Shown here piece by piece: positions 55,395 to 64,000 of a stretch of 64,000 nucleotides of DNA. The translations under genes and the position numbers were made by a program. The DNA comes from Gracilaria gracilis (lineage: Eukaryota > Rhodophyta > Florideophyceae > Gracilariales > Gracilariaceae), in assembly GCA_030374805.1 (NCBI GenBank), contig JARGSG010000024.1, positions 310,001-374,000 of the forward strand, read 5' to 3'. How positions within the stretch are numbered: the first letter of the stretch is position 1; each line of letters starts with the position of its first letter. The notes beneath the pieces are model-generated. The model was not told where the DNA came from. It saw only the letters and a program-made list of their open reading frames with translations, and did not search any database.

Positions 55395-56670
55395 TGAACC
55401 CTTTCAACACTGAAAAAATTTATGTCCATAGAGATAGACATAAGAAAAGCCAATAAGATTGGCGAAAGAGAAGTGCAGTCTGTGGTTCAAGATGAGAAGA
55501 CAGTTGATTGAATGACACACTTGTGCGCGTGTCCGGCATTCAAATGTTTCGGTGCACTGAGTGCACAACAGAGGTGCACCATGGGCAAACTAACGTGCCA
55601 GGCACTCTACGTGTAAACAGAGAACTTCTTTCCCTTTCCTTTTTCGCCGTCGCCGTTTGCTGGTTCAACAAGCCCTCCGCGACTATCCGCCTGCCCCCGT
55701 CTGCCTCCCGTGTGTCGTTATCTCCAGAACTACTCTGTCGGCGCCCTTTTCCCTCCCACCGTCCTGTCCGGGGTTTCCAGCTGCACTCCTAAGCCTTCAA
55801 CACTCAAAGCCGGCCTCTCCAGCGTTTCCAACCTTTACCAACCCACTCCTTTCTCTTTTTTTCTACTCTTCCGCCGTGAACATTGACTTATTATACCGTT
55901 CTAGTCCTAGGCTTCCCTCATCTAGGGCATTTTCCATTTATCGCAGATCTCAGCGAGCCTCACCTGCGCTGCTCAATCATCTCCGCAGACATCTCAGCCT
56001 CGCTCTTCTTTCGGCACCGCCGCTATCTCACGTTCACTTCCCTCCTTGATTTCCCTTACCCGAACCATCGCAGCCCTTTTCCGTCAACCTTACAACTTCA
56101 CTATTCCCTCGCTCCCTGTACACTTCACTGGCCTACCGAGTCTTGCCAATATTTGCTACTGTTTCTTCGCTTTGCGTTGCCCTCTCTGCAGTGAAGCGTA
56201 ATCCACATTCTCGCAACTTTTAGGCTGCAATACCCCCCGTTCCCCGCACACAACAGGCCCATATTTATCCACTCCAGTTCTCCCTTATTATCTACCTGCG
56301 TTCCGTCGCTCAAAGAAGTTTTGCATTGGTTCGGTGCTTTTTGGTACTGTTTCGTGCTCTCTCGCCTTCCGCTGCCCTCCAATCTGTGTACTGCATGCGA
56401 GAGGGCTTCAATTCGTCCAACGCAATTTACTCTGGGTTGGTTACTCTGCCTCACTCCTTCCACGTTCGCCACTATACACTGCTTTACAGTTTCAACATTT
56501 CTTTTGGCTGCCCCTCGGTGCTTCCTCGGGTTTCTAGTGGACTCCCATGCGTTTGCCGCTCTCCGATCCTTTTCCACGCGGAACGGAAAACGTGTCAGAA
56601 CACTGACCTGGCCTTGGGCTTCCATTGCTTGTCCTAACTGCCGTCGTACATACCAAGTAGCTACGTCGAC

Positions 56671-57153
56671 ATGGAGAGAAATGAAGGCCAAATGGAAGCG
56701 GGTGCTTCTTTGACGATGCAGTATGAAAAGCATACAGCTGCTATCCACGATACGGAGAACGGAACACCGACTAATGTGCTACCCAGCCAAGAGGCAAGTG
56801 ACTGTAATGCCGCTGCCGAACCGCATTCTAGACTTCACGATCAACCTCTGATTTCCCAGGTCACGGTTGATAACGAGGACGTCGCTTGCAGACAGTGTGG
56901 GGGCACACCCTGTTACTGGTTGCAGTTGGGACCGGCGGTTATGAGCAAAACTGCTGTGAAGTTCCCAGTAACAGGTATATATGCCACAAATAACAACAAG
57001 GCCCGAAAGCAGGCGTATAAAACCTACATTTTTGAGCGTTACGGCTTCCTTGGAAATGGACGAAGAATGCAACTACCCAATTGCGCGTTGGAAGGAATTA
57101 GAAAGATTTGGCCTGACGAAAGGGGAGCCTACATGGGTTTCAAGGAAGAGTAA
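56671..57153 (+). CDS. piggyBac A accessory Cys-containing protein
   Basis: A 160-codon intact frame starting MERNEGQMEAG. After a polar leader it has DVACRQCGGTPCYWLQLGPA, a CxxC...C cluster, then NNNKARKQAYKTYIFERYGF and LGNGRRMQLPNCALEGIRKI, ending ERGAYMGFKEE. I recall this Cys/RYG/MGF architecture as a recurrent small protein of transposons in several eukaryotes, but can assign no function; a zinc-dependent nucleic-acid binder is a guess. It is tail to tail with the transposase, separated by five bases, inside the same TIRs. Confidence 0.65.
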   Translation: MERNEGQMEAGASLTMQYEKHTAAIHDTENGTPTNVLPSQEASDCNAAAEPHSRLHDQPLISQVTVDNEDVACRQCGGTPCYWLQLGPAVMSKTAVKFPVTGIYATNNNKARKQAYKTYIFERYGFLGNGRRMQLPNCALEGIRKIWPDERGAYMGFKEE

Positions 57154-57158
57154 CTTTA

Positions 57159-59348
57159 TTATTTGTGTAACAGCTTTGCAGTACTGAGCTTTGATGTAGC
57201 TTTATTGCGTCGATTGCGATGATGAGCAGAAGCTAGGGGAGCCGTGGCCGATACTACCGCATGGTGCACTTCAGGCCGAGTGTAGCGTATGGCGTCCTTG
57301 TGGTGGAAGATGGTGAAACAATTTACATGGAAGCCACGTTGGCACTCCGTGCAAGAGTAGAAGGTGTACCCTCCGCGACCGTTCGGCGACAGTAGAGTGC
57401 ATAACATGCAACGTACGCTCTTTCGACCGTCTGTTTCGAGCAGGAAATGTTGCACGGTGGTGAGGTGGCTCTCGTTCTTAGCGACATTGCCAGCGCTGGT
57501 ACGAGATGGTAGTGGAAAGAGCGTTGCCCTTGTTTGCTTGTACTCTACGTGGTCCATAACGAGTTGCCGGATGATGCGCCGCTTCATCAACCAAGCGTCT
57601 GGAATAAGTTCGCCAGGGTGTGAGATGGCATTCAGAAGAGCGTGTGCATTTATGATGCTTGCGTCCAAAACGAAGGTAAGCAAACTCATAGTCACTCTCT
57701 GTTCTTTTCGAACCGTTGCTGACGTAGATCTGAATTGATCAAATCTATCTACTCCATTCATGAATGGGTTATATGCTACGATGATCGCCGGTTCTTGCAA
57801 GGTTGATCGCCGCAGAGACTCTTCTCCGGTCCAGCGCTCTAGAGGCGCAAGCCCGTGTACGCAAAAAATACCGTCATCGTCGGCACCTTGTATGCGCGAA
57901 GTCGGTGTGCCGGCTAAGTCGTTCGTATAGACCGTAACAACAGACCTGTCCTTGAAGACGATGTACCCAGAGTTTTGAGCCACTTGATTAGGAGCATTTC
58001 GACCTTCGACCCTGTGAAATACTTGCACCAAACGCCATTCACCGCGCGCAGCATGTTTGAGGCTATCCATTGCTTCTCGTAGTGCAGGGCGGTTGAGACC
58101 GTCGACGTTCGTAAACCGTACTGTACCAAGTATTTTGCACTCGTTGTCACTCAATCTGTCGAGTTGACGCGCTAAGACATGGCGAGTATAAAAATTGTCC
58201 ATGACCATCAACCGTCCTTCATTAGGAGTGGGATGCAACTGCGTCTGGTGTGCCATTTGGGCACACCACAAAGCCGACGGTGTCGCCTTTGGAACTAATG
58301 TCCCGTCCACTTTCCGCTCAACCGCACCGCGAAGATTGCGAAATAACTGAGTGTACCTTTGAACAGGGGATTGGCTACTCTTATTTCCAGACCCATTGTC
58401 CTGTAGAGTGTGAAGATACGCGTGGGACCAACCCACTACTGCGTAAAAACGAATCCCGAACTTGATTGGTTTTCTTTCCATGTACGATCGAGCGGCGGTA
58501 TGCCCCTTGCACCTAATCGTATTTTCAACTAAAGAGCTGACTCCCAACGGAATTGCCAAGGATGCTGCATTACGGGCAAAGTGCTCCAATAGCGTGTGGC
58601 TGTGCCAGAGAGGATCCACTACCGCACTGTCTGCATCATATGAAGCATACGTCCGTATAGGGCTTCGTATCGGCATGAAGCAGTCTCTAGCCATTACCTT
58701 TTTGAAAAAAGGTGTACCTAGTAAGTCAGATGTGGACCAGTAGTCTTCGAGTCGATTCAATTTATGTACCGAGGTCGCGAGTTCCAGCCCTATGTAGACC
58801 AATAGTTCGTCCGTGCGGAGTGGTTTCAGCCGTCTTCCACGTTCTATCAGTTCTTTGCTGGTCTACTCTTTGATGCAGTTGAGATAGGATGTGTTTAGAA
58901 ACAAGGAAAAAAGATCGAGCTCTTTCTTGTGTACATACGTTCTCCGAATGACATGGGGTCTTGCCAAATGAAGTCCACTAATATTTGCCTATTTGGCGCA
59001 ATACGGAACCGTGTTGCACAGTACTCGTTTCTCCTCCGTCCTCATAGCACCAACTGCAAATTCCTTCGCATCTTCATTCTCCCAATAAAGCTGTCCGGCA
59101 CGTTCTACGTTGTACTCTGCGGCGTTCTCAACAATTGTGTCACCATCCTGGTCAATGGCGTACGCTTTCTGTTGGCTGTCTGTCATCGGGAAAACATTCA
59201 AAAACACTTGAGATGCAGCACTTGTAATTGTGAAAGCAAAACATGCATCGTCCACGTCCTTTGGCGGGTGAAATGTTGTTACGGAGGGCTCTTCGCACAT
59301 TTCAGCTACCTCCCGCGCCCATTTTTGGTGCAAATTCCGTTTGTACAC
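57159..59348 (-). pseudogene. piggyBac-type transposase (DDE_Tnp_1_7) of element A, first Asp lost
   Basis: One frame of about 729 codons from MYKRNLHQKWAREV with TAG stops at 58989 and about 58,874, then 547 open codons. Family blocks: LERLEDYW-like start of the core, SYMERKPIKFGIRFYAVVGW, second Asp in MVMDNFYTRHVLARQL, third in YNPFMNGVDRFDQFRS, and a C-terminal Cys-rich domain (CMLCTLLSP, YSCTECQRGFHVNC). The first catalytic position, normally DE before the xxRFKGR motif, reads SSLVENTIRCKGHT, so Asp is Val. Two stops and this substitution argue for a dead copy. The stops both fit CAG to TAG changes. Confidence 0.8.
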
Positions 59349-59384
59349 ACGAACCCTACATGACGTCTAGTGTCTATTCGACAT

Positions 59385-59422
59385 TGACCTCATATGAGGT
59401 CAAATGACCTCATATGAGGTCA
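59385..59422. repeat. Two copies of the subterminal palindrome, left end
   Basis: TGACCTCATATGAGGTCA at 59385-59402 and 59405-59422. The third copy is at 62172-62189. Position and repetition suggest binding sites for a dimeric transposase. Confidence 0.9.
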
Positions 59423-59592
59423 ATATTGATTGTCTTGTAACTTTGTATAGAAGTCCCAAAAATTTTTGAAAACTTAGTTTGTCAACCGACCTCGATCTTC
59501 CCTTCGAAGACCAAGCAGAAGTAAATTACAACTCCGTCCACTTCCCTGTAGGCTGTTCACTTTTTCTGTCACGTCACCAAGATTCCTCCAAT

Positions 59593-61680
59593 ATGCCGCC
59601 GTCAACAGATCTGCGCCGCGTTATAGGAACAACTGTACACAGCCGTGCTCGACTTGTCACCTCCGAATCTGCTTGTAAACGCTACTTCGGATCACTTTGG
59701 AAATCTAAAACCGTCAAGGGAACCGTGACAAATGTGGTAACCAAGCCAGTCAATGGTCGTAATATGACTTTTATCACTATTAATTTCAGTTTACCTAATC
59801 GTGAGAAAGAGTGTACTCTACCGTTATGTAGTGTGAAGCTCGGCAGTGGTGTCAACGAAGAGACCGAAGCCGTTCCGGCTGTAGCAGAGGTGTTACCGAG
59901 CGCTGGGGCTGTTCAAACTGCTGAGGATAGCGAAACCCCTCCAACTCAGCAAATTTTGCAGTCTGATGGAAACGAATCTTCGGGTGCAGTGAACCAATCA
60001 GTGACGGCTCATGAAAGACAATGGAACACGGAGAAAATCTGTACGCCGTTGAATGGCTCCATGCAATTGCATCAATGGAAGATCATTGGTCCAGCCGGAG
60101 ATTTTATCTCTTCTCGTCATGTGCCACAAGGTATGGAAGCTATTGACTACTTTATGTGGATGTTCCCTACTGGATATCTGCACTCAATTGTGGAGAAGAC
60201 TAATGCAAAGCTCAGAGATCGTTTAGCAGCTGAAACATCTGGTGGAGAGCTTCTGAAGTTCTTCGGCATAATGATTCTTATTACGCGATTAGAATTCTCA
60301 GATCGAAGAGAGTTATGGAGCCCAAAGCATTTTTCAAGTTATCTTCCTGCCCCGTCAATCGGTAGGGCGATGTCACGAAATAGATTTGAGATGCTGAAAA
60401 GTTGTATCTCTTTTAGTGGCACGCGCAATCGTGACGTTCAGGGCATGGCGCGGTGGAGCCTGGTCAATGGTTTTGTGCAAGCAATTAACCAACACCGATT
60501 ATCATTTGTCACACCATCGCATGCTCTATGTGTTGACGAAAGCATGTCACGATGGTACGGATTGGGAGGTGACTGGATCGATGTAGGCCTTCCTCATTAT
60601 ACAGCCTTGGATCGCAAACCCGAAAATGGATTGGAAATGAAGACCGTTTGCTGTGGAAGAAGTGGCATAATGTTGAAAATTGAGCTTAATATGGGATCTC
60701 AAATGCCTGCTTTAGAGTTTTCTTCAGATCATGGACACGGCACTGCAGTTCTATTACGGCTGGTGCAGCCATGGTTTGGATCTGAGCGACTAGTGTGTGC
60801 AGATTCATTCTTTGCCAGTGTGCATACGGCAAATTCTCTTCTACAAAATGGACTGAGATTTACTGGAGTTATAAAAACTGCAACTCGAGGCTATCCGATG
60901 AAACATCTTTCTGAAATCACTTTATCGAACAGAGGTGAATTTGTGTCTATGGTATCAAAGGGAACTACCATTAATACCGATTTAATGGCAGTCATGTGGG
61001 TGGATAGAGAACGAAGGTACTTTATATCAACTTCTGGAACAGTTAATCCTGGTACTGCTATAACGAGGGAAAGATGGAGGAGGGAAGGCAACATTTCCAA
61101 AAAGATTGAACTCGAGGTTTCTATTCCTGAAGTATGTGAGGAATATTATAAAACATGTTCAATGATCGATAGACATAATCGATCCCGTCAAGATGATTTG
61201 AAGCTTGAGAAGAAAATCGAGGTGAAAGAGTGGTCTTTTCGTGTCAATTGCTCCCTACTGGCTATCTGTATCGTGGATGCTTGGAATCTTTATAAAGCAG
61301 CCAATGGTGGCCGCCAGTTGAAGAGCCCACACAATTTCTATTGTGAATTAGCGGACGAACTGATCGATAACACTTGGGATCAAACAGGTCTTATTGAAAG
61401 AAATAAGAAAGAAGTTGAACCAATTGACCCGCACCCAAAACCTGCTGGGACTAGAATTCATTTGATGCAAACAGGAAAGAAAAGGAAAAGGAACGACGGA
61501 AGCATATCAAAAGCTCTGTACCAAGGTCGCTGCAACTCATGTGGAGGAAATACGAAATCTAAGTTTATATGTTCTGACTGCCATTTAAGGAAGAACAAAG
61601 AAGTTTATTTGTGCCACACTGGTACCGGTAGAGATTGTTTTGCTCTTCATTTGGACAATTGTCACGGTGTTACGCTTTAG
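59593..61680 (+). CDS. piggyBac transposase, intact (DDE_Tnp_1_7)
   Basis: Start chosen at the first ATG, MPPSTDLRRVIGTTVHSRAR (695 residues). The N-terminal 180 residues hold a small beta-rich region and a Ser/Glu linker; the core then shows HALCVDESMSRWYG (Asp about 314), LVCADSFFASVHTANSLL (Asp about 403) and CSMIDRHNRSRQDD (Asp about 526), the three catalytic acids of the family. The C-terminal Cys-rich domain (CNSCGGNTKSKFICSDCHLR, CFALHLDNC) normally reads the ends of the element. No stops or frameshifts. It lies inside well-matched TIRs, so the element may be active. It belongs to a different branch from the transposase of piggyBac A. Confidence 0.92.
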   Translation: MPPSTDLRRVIGTTVHSRARLVTSESACKRYFGSLWKSKTVKGTVTNVVTKPVNGRNMTFITINFSLPNREKECTLPLCSVKLGSGVNEETEAVPAVAEVLPSAGAVQTAEDSETPPTQQILQSDGNESSGAVNQSVTAHERQWNTEKICTPLNGSMQLHQWKIIGPAGDFISSRHVPQGMEAIDYFMWMFPTGYLHSIVEKTNAKLRDRLAAETSGGELLKFFGIMILITRLEFSDRRELWSPKHFSSYLPAPSIGRAMSRNRFEMLKSCISFSGTRNRDVQGMARWSLVNGFVQAINQHRLSFVTPSHALCVDESMSRWYGLGGDWIDVGLPHYTALDRKPENGLEMKTVCCGRSGIMLKIELNMGSQMPALEFSSDHGHGTAVLLRLVQPWFGSERLVCADSFFASVHTANSLLQNGLRFTGVIKTATRGYPMKHLSEITLSNRGEFVSMVSKGTTINTDLMAVMWVDRERRYFISTSGTVNPGTAITRERWRREGNISKKIELEVSIPEVCEEYYKTCSMIDRHNRSRQDDLKLEKKIEVKEWSFRVNCSLLAICIVDAWNLYKAANGGRQLKSPHNFYCELADELIDNTWDQTGLIERNKKEVEPIDPHPKPAGTRIHLMQTGKKRKRNDGSISKALYQGRCNSCGGNTKSKFICSDCHLRKNKEVYLCHTGTGRDCFALHLDNCHGVTL

Positions 61681-62171
61681 TTGACCCACTATAGTGTACA
61701 CAAGGTTGTCAACCTTCGTTTCTGGTACTAAAATGAGCATTTTTATCATAAAGAAAAAGACAGTTTAATTACCTTTAGCCCCCTACTACTTCGATCTGCG
61801 TTTTTAAACTTGCTAGATAGAATTTAACTTAAGTCGAAACAACCCCTTTAGCAAATGTCACCTTATTCTGTCTGCTGTTCAAGTGGGCGTGTGTACACGT
61901 TCTGAAGTTAAATTAACAACTAGAAGTAGTCGAGCTCCAAATGGAGTTTTAGAGTTTTAATAAACTCAAGCGAGGTTTGAACTCGGTCTTATTTAGCTCT
62001 GAAACGGTTTGAAACCGCTGAGCTACAGTCACGAGTGATCTAGAAGTTTTTATTGCTACTTAAACTACAGCTTGGTTGGGTCTAGAGGCTCTTTTCAAAT
62101 TTCAAATTTGAAAATGTCTTCTGGCATCCTGGAAATGCAATTTTTTAATTTTTTTGGACGTGCAACGGGGC
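61681..62171. other. 3' non-coding part of the inner piggyBac
   Basis: About 490 AT-rich bases between the transposase stop and the right-end palindrome. No gene is seen. Small inverted repeats occur (CTCTTTTCAAATTTC with CAAATTTGAAAA near 62,090-62,115). Confidence 0.5.
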
Positions 62172-62189
62172 TGACCTCATATGAGGTCA
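62172..62189. repeat. Subterminal palindrome, right end
   Basis: Single copy of TGACCTCATATGAGGTCA, 8 bases inside the right TIR of the inner piggyBac. Confidence 0.9.
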
Positions 62190-62213
62190 AGACTGCGGTC
62201 GAATAGACACTAG

Positions 62214-62470
62214 GCACACTATGCGGTGCGGTAGAAATCATGCTGCCGAACGAGATATAGCTGGTTCATTATGAAAGTCGTCATTGGTTGTCATCTGCAG
62301 ATATTTTGAATTCAGCCAATAAGGTGTACTTTCTTATGTCTCCTGAGCAATACATAAGCGAAAGAGACACATGGCGGGCTAACGGCCAAGGCTTTACGCT
62401 AAAGCCCAATCAGATGTAGAAGTTATGTCTATTTCAACAGACATAACTTTTTAGTCATGAAAGGGTTAAC
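62214..62470. repeat. Right end of piggyBac A with TTAA
   Basis: Resumes the outer element after the inner insertion. The last 70 bases contain GTTATGTCTATTTCAACAGA followed by CATAACTT, a near-palindrome shared with the ends at 55,330-55,460, then TCATGAAAGGG and TTAA. Confidence 0.75.
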
Positions 62471-62711
62471 AAGTCTGATCATTCCAGGGTATAAATGCGA
62501 AGACGTCTCTCTCGACTGAAAAGCGCGAAGCACAAGACTCTTTCTCCTCTTTTGGGACTGCTGTTCTTCTTGCTCCCTGCCCGTTGTCTATGTGCCTCAA
62601 ACACCAGTTGCATGAAGAACGCCACAAACTCACTACATTACCCCTTTCTGGCACGAGTGGAAAGTCTCCAATCTAAGGCCCATTATCGGTTTTCCGCTAT
62701 CTGCCTCCGAG

Positions 62712-64000
62712 ATGAATCAAGAAGTAGTACGTATGTGTGACATCGTTAAGGCCTTCCCGAGTATTAATCATGTCTTAGAATTGTACTTTCTGCTGAACTC
62801 TGAACCCAAGCTCTGGGGATGTGGCAAACCATTACAGCTACCAGTAGCGGTCCGTACAAGTGACAACCTCAGAGACGGAGTTGATATCGATACAGTTTCG
62901 TTACGAGATGTGGCTATAAATGAGAGAGAGAGAGTTGATATCGATACAGTTTCGTTACGAATCACCTGCCATGATAACCGTGTCATTACGTGCTCCGATC
63001 CGAACAGTGGCACAACTAATGCAGTGATGTTTAGTACCTCCTTCGTCGACCTACAGAATTTATTTCTTAGACCCATGCAACGATCACCTTCTAACCAACA
63101 GAAGGCATGCAGCATGAATAGCATGATTGATATGGGGGGAAATCTCGACTTATGGATAAAAGGTTATGTGCTCTGTCAGGAAGATCAATCAAAGGCGATC
63201 CGCTTACGATTACTCAAAGCTGCTGCACACTTCCGAAAGAAAGGCTACATTCCCAGTCTCAGTCGTGGACTAGATATAATTATTATCAAAGCTGGGAAGC
63301 AAACAACGTGGTTTCATTTGGATGAATCCCTCCCGACAGTACTGCTTCCAAATACTCCCGGGCTCCCTTTCCTCAACTCCGATATACTTCGCATCGCACA
63401 GGAAGGCCACAGCCAATTTCGTCGTTATCTAACAGATTTAGACGAACTAGAAAAAGCGGTACATGATGAAACGGACCAACAAGACTGCCCACCTGCGTGC
63501 AAACTCGGCCGGGACCAGATTAAAGTCATAGTCCCAGAAAAAGCGGGAGATGATAAAATGGAGAAGCGACGAAACTTCAGGCGGGAACTTATAAAGTCGT
63601 TAGTCCCAGAAAAAGCGGGAGATGATAAAATGGAGAAGCGACGAAACTTCAGGCGGGAACTTATAAAGTCGTTAGAAAAAGGAGCTAAAGATATTGAAAA
63701 ATTAGAAAAAGCGATTGGGGAGTTCCCACCTGCGTGCAAACTCGGCCGGGACCAGATTAAAGTCATGTGGTCTACAATGCAAGCTGAAAAACACAAAAAA
63801 AGTTCATGTTCAACAATGACACGGTGCCTGTGCATGGAGCACATCAAGGATCCGTTTGAAGTCCAGGATTTCTTTGACGGCATTGTGGAGGCCGTCGGAG
63901 ACGTTTCTATGAGGAGAGGGAGCTGCCCGATGTGCTGCATTTCTATTCAGATTAGATCGAAGAAGCCTCTGGTACGATTCACGGAAGAGGTAACTAGGGC
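62712..64000 (+). CDS. Unidentified long open frame with internal repeats, continues beyond window
   Basis: From ATG 62712 (MNQEVVRMCDIVKAFPSINH) the frame has no stop to the window edge, at least 429 codons; the preceding in-frame stop is at 62613. No family recognised. Residues about 56-83 carry a duplicated VDIDTVSLR, residues 274-321 a perfect 24-residue tandem repeat starting VPEKAGDDKMEKRRNFRREL, bracketed by two copies of PPACKLGRDQIKV. After the repeats come Cys/His residues (TRCLCMEHIKDPFE, GSCPMCC) spaced loosely like a RING or SP-RING finger, which is only a weak suggestion. The central region is Lys/Glu-rich and probably helical. It starts 240 bases beyond the TTAA of piggyBac A. 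Confidence 0.6.
   Translation, partial: MNQEVVRMCDIVKAFPSINHVLELYFLLNSEPKLWGCGKPLQLPVAVRTSDNLRDGVDIDTVSLRDVAINERERVDIDTVSLRITCHDNRVITCSDPNSGTTNAVMFSTSFVDLQNLFLRPMQRSPSNQQKACSMNSMIDMGGNLDLWIKGYVLCQEDQSKAIRLRLLKAAAHFRKKGYIPSLSRGLDIIIIKAGKQTTWFHLDESLPTVLLPNTPGLPFLNSDILRIAQEGHSQFRRYLTDLDELEKAVHDETDQQDCPPACKLGRDQIKVIVPEKAGDDKMEKRRNFRRELIKSLVPEKAGDDKMEKRRNFRRELIKSLEKGAKDIEKLEKAIGEFPPACKLGRDQIKVMWSTMQAEKHKKSSCSTMTRCLCMEHIKDPFEVQDFFDGIVEAVGDVSMRRGSCPMCCISIQIRSKKPLVRFTEEVTR
62878..62960 (+). repeat. 29-bp direct repeat, 54-bp period, in the last gene
   Basis: GAGTTGATATCGATACAGTT plus nine bases recurs at 62878-62906 and 62932-62960. The period is 18 codons, so the frame is kept. Confidence 0.9.
63488..63766 (+). 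repeat. Nested repeats: perfect 72-bp tandem pair inside a 42-bp direct pair
   Basis: Two identical 72-bp units (63531-63602 and 63603-63674) follow each other without a gap, encoding the same 24 residues twice. They are enclosed by two identical 42-bp segments (63488-63529 and 63725-63766) encoding PPACKLGRDQIKV. All lengths keep the frame. Confidence 0.9.

Larger units (their letters stand above)
59367..62213. mobile_element. Intact inner piggyBac with CTAG target duplication
   Basis: Element 59371-62209 (2,839 bp): TIR TGTCTATTCGAC at the left, GTCGAATAGACA at the right. CTAG flanks both ends (59367-59370, 62210-62213). The related piggyBac B has TTAGGCATACTATA at the matching place against CTAGGCACACTATG here, i.e. 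a single TAG-containing copy, which supports CTAG as the duplicated target. Both ends have the 18-bp palindrome TGACCTCATATGAGGTCA (two copies left, one right). It carries one intact gene. Canonical piggyBac uses TTAA, so this target is unusual. Confidence 0.85.
55399..62466. mobile_element. piggyBac A: composite element interrupted by a second piggyBac
   Basis: Left end CCCTTTCAACACTG at 55399, right end TCATGAAAGGG at 62466; inner parts of both ends share ATAGACATAA and an inverted GATTGG. TTAA (62467-62470) follows on the right, TGAA (55395-55398) precedes on the left, consistent with a mutated TTAA target duplication. Without the 2.84-kb insertion at 59371-62209 it is about 4.2 kb. It encodes an accessory protein (+) and transposase (-). 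Bases 55,500-56,670 are a pyrimidine-rich leader without a convincing gene. The left end abuts the right end of piggyBac B. Confidence 0.8.

Noticed and set aside
62495..62740. 81-codon frame with a signal-peptide-like N-terminus
   Set aside because: Short, no further domain, and overlaps the start of the longer stop-free frame; the hydrophobic stretch alone is not enough.
63425..63940. 171-codon minus-strand frame with Ser-rich repeats
   Set aside because: Its repeats are only the complement of the in-frame plus-strand repeats; the plus frame is far longer and stop-free.

Overview
This is eukaryotic nuclear DNA from an intron-poor genome crowded with transposable elements. Recognisable nuclear genes (a 26S proteasome ATPase of the Rpt5 type, ALG11, a mitochondrial-type ribosomal protein bL36 and a ketopantoate-reductase-like protein) read without spliceosomal introns, and almost everything else is transposon. 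A multicellular red alga would fit (few introns, moderate GC, gene islands in a sea of copia, gypsy, EnSpm-like, Harbinger and piggyBac elements), but that is inference. I see no rRNA, tRNA or CRISPR.

Layout. 1-2.1 kb: 3' end of a copia retrotransposon and a probable LTR. 2.4-9.3 kb: a gene island with an Rpt5 relic, an intact bL36m gene, a complete PIF/Harbinger element with TAA target duplications in the promoter gap, a frameshifted Rpt5-like gene and an ALG11 pseudogene. 9.5-16.7 kb: truncated copy (E1) of a large terminal-inverted-repeat (TIR) transposon. 18.6-23.2 kb: decayed EnSpm-like element. 24.3-27.3 kb: left end of another copy of the large transposon (E3) joined to a gypsy pol fragment. 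27.3-29.7 kb: non-coding DNA with hairpins and a tandem repeat. 29.7-32.1 kb: a third, divergent transposase of the large-element family. 32.1-49.7 kb: the longest copy (E2), bounded by matching TIRs. 49.7-53.3 kb: gypsy integrase/chromodomain relic and LTR-like DNA. 53.3-62.5 kb: nested piggyBac elements, the innermost intact. 62.7 kb to the edge: a long open frame with internal repeats, running off the window.

The main discovery candidate is E2. Its ends carry the TIR TCGGTGTT[A/C]TCGGAATGC with subterminal ACTAGC motifs. Between them lie a Plavaka-like transposase, two coiled-coil/basic proteins, a fusion of a beta-class DNA adenine-N6 methyltransferase (DPPY) with a SET histone-methyltransferase domain, and, divergently, a ParB-like domain joined to a 2-oxoglutarate/Fe(II)-dioxygenase-like domain. 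Read together, this looks like a transposon carrying its own chromatin writer and possible eraser. Every copy seen here is broken by stops or frameshifts, and the 17.6-kb unit is inferred from TIRs and gene order, not from a verified target-site duplication.
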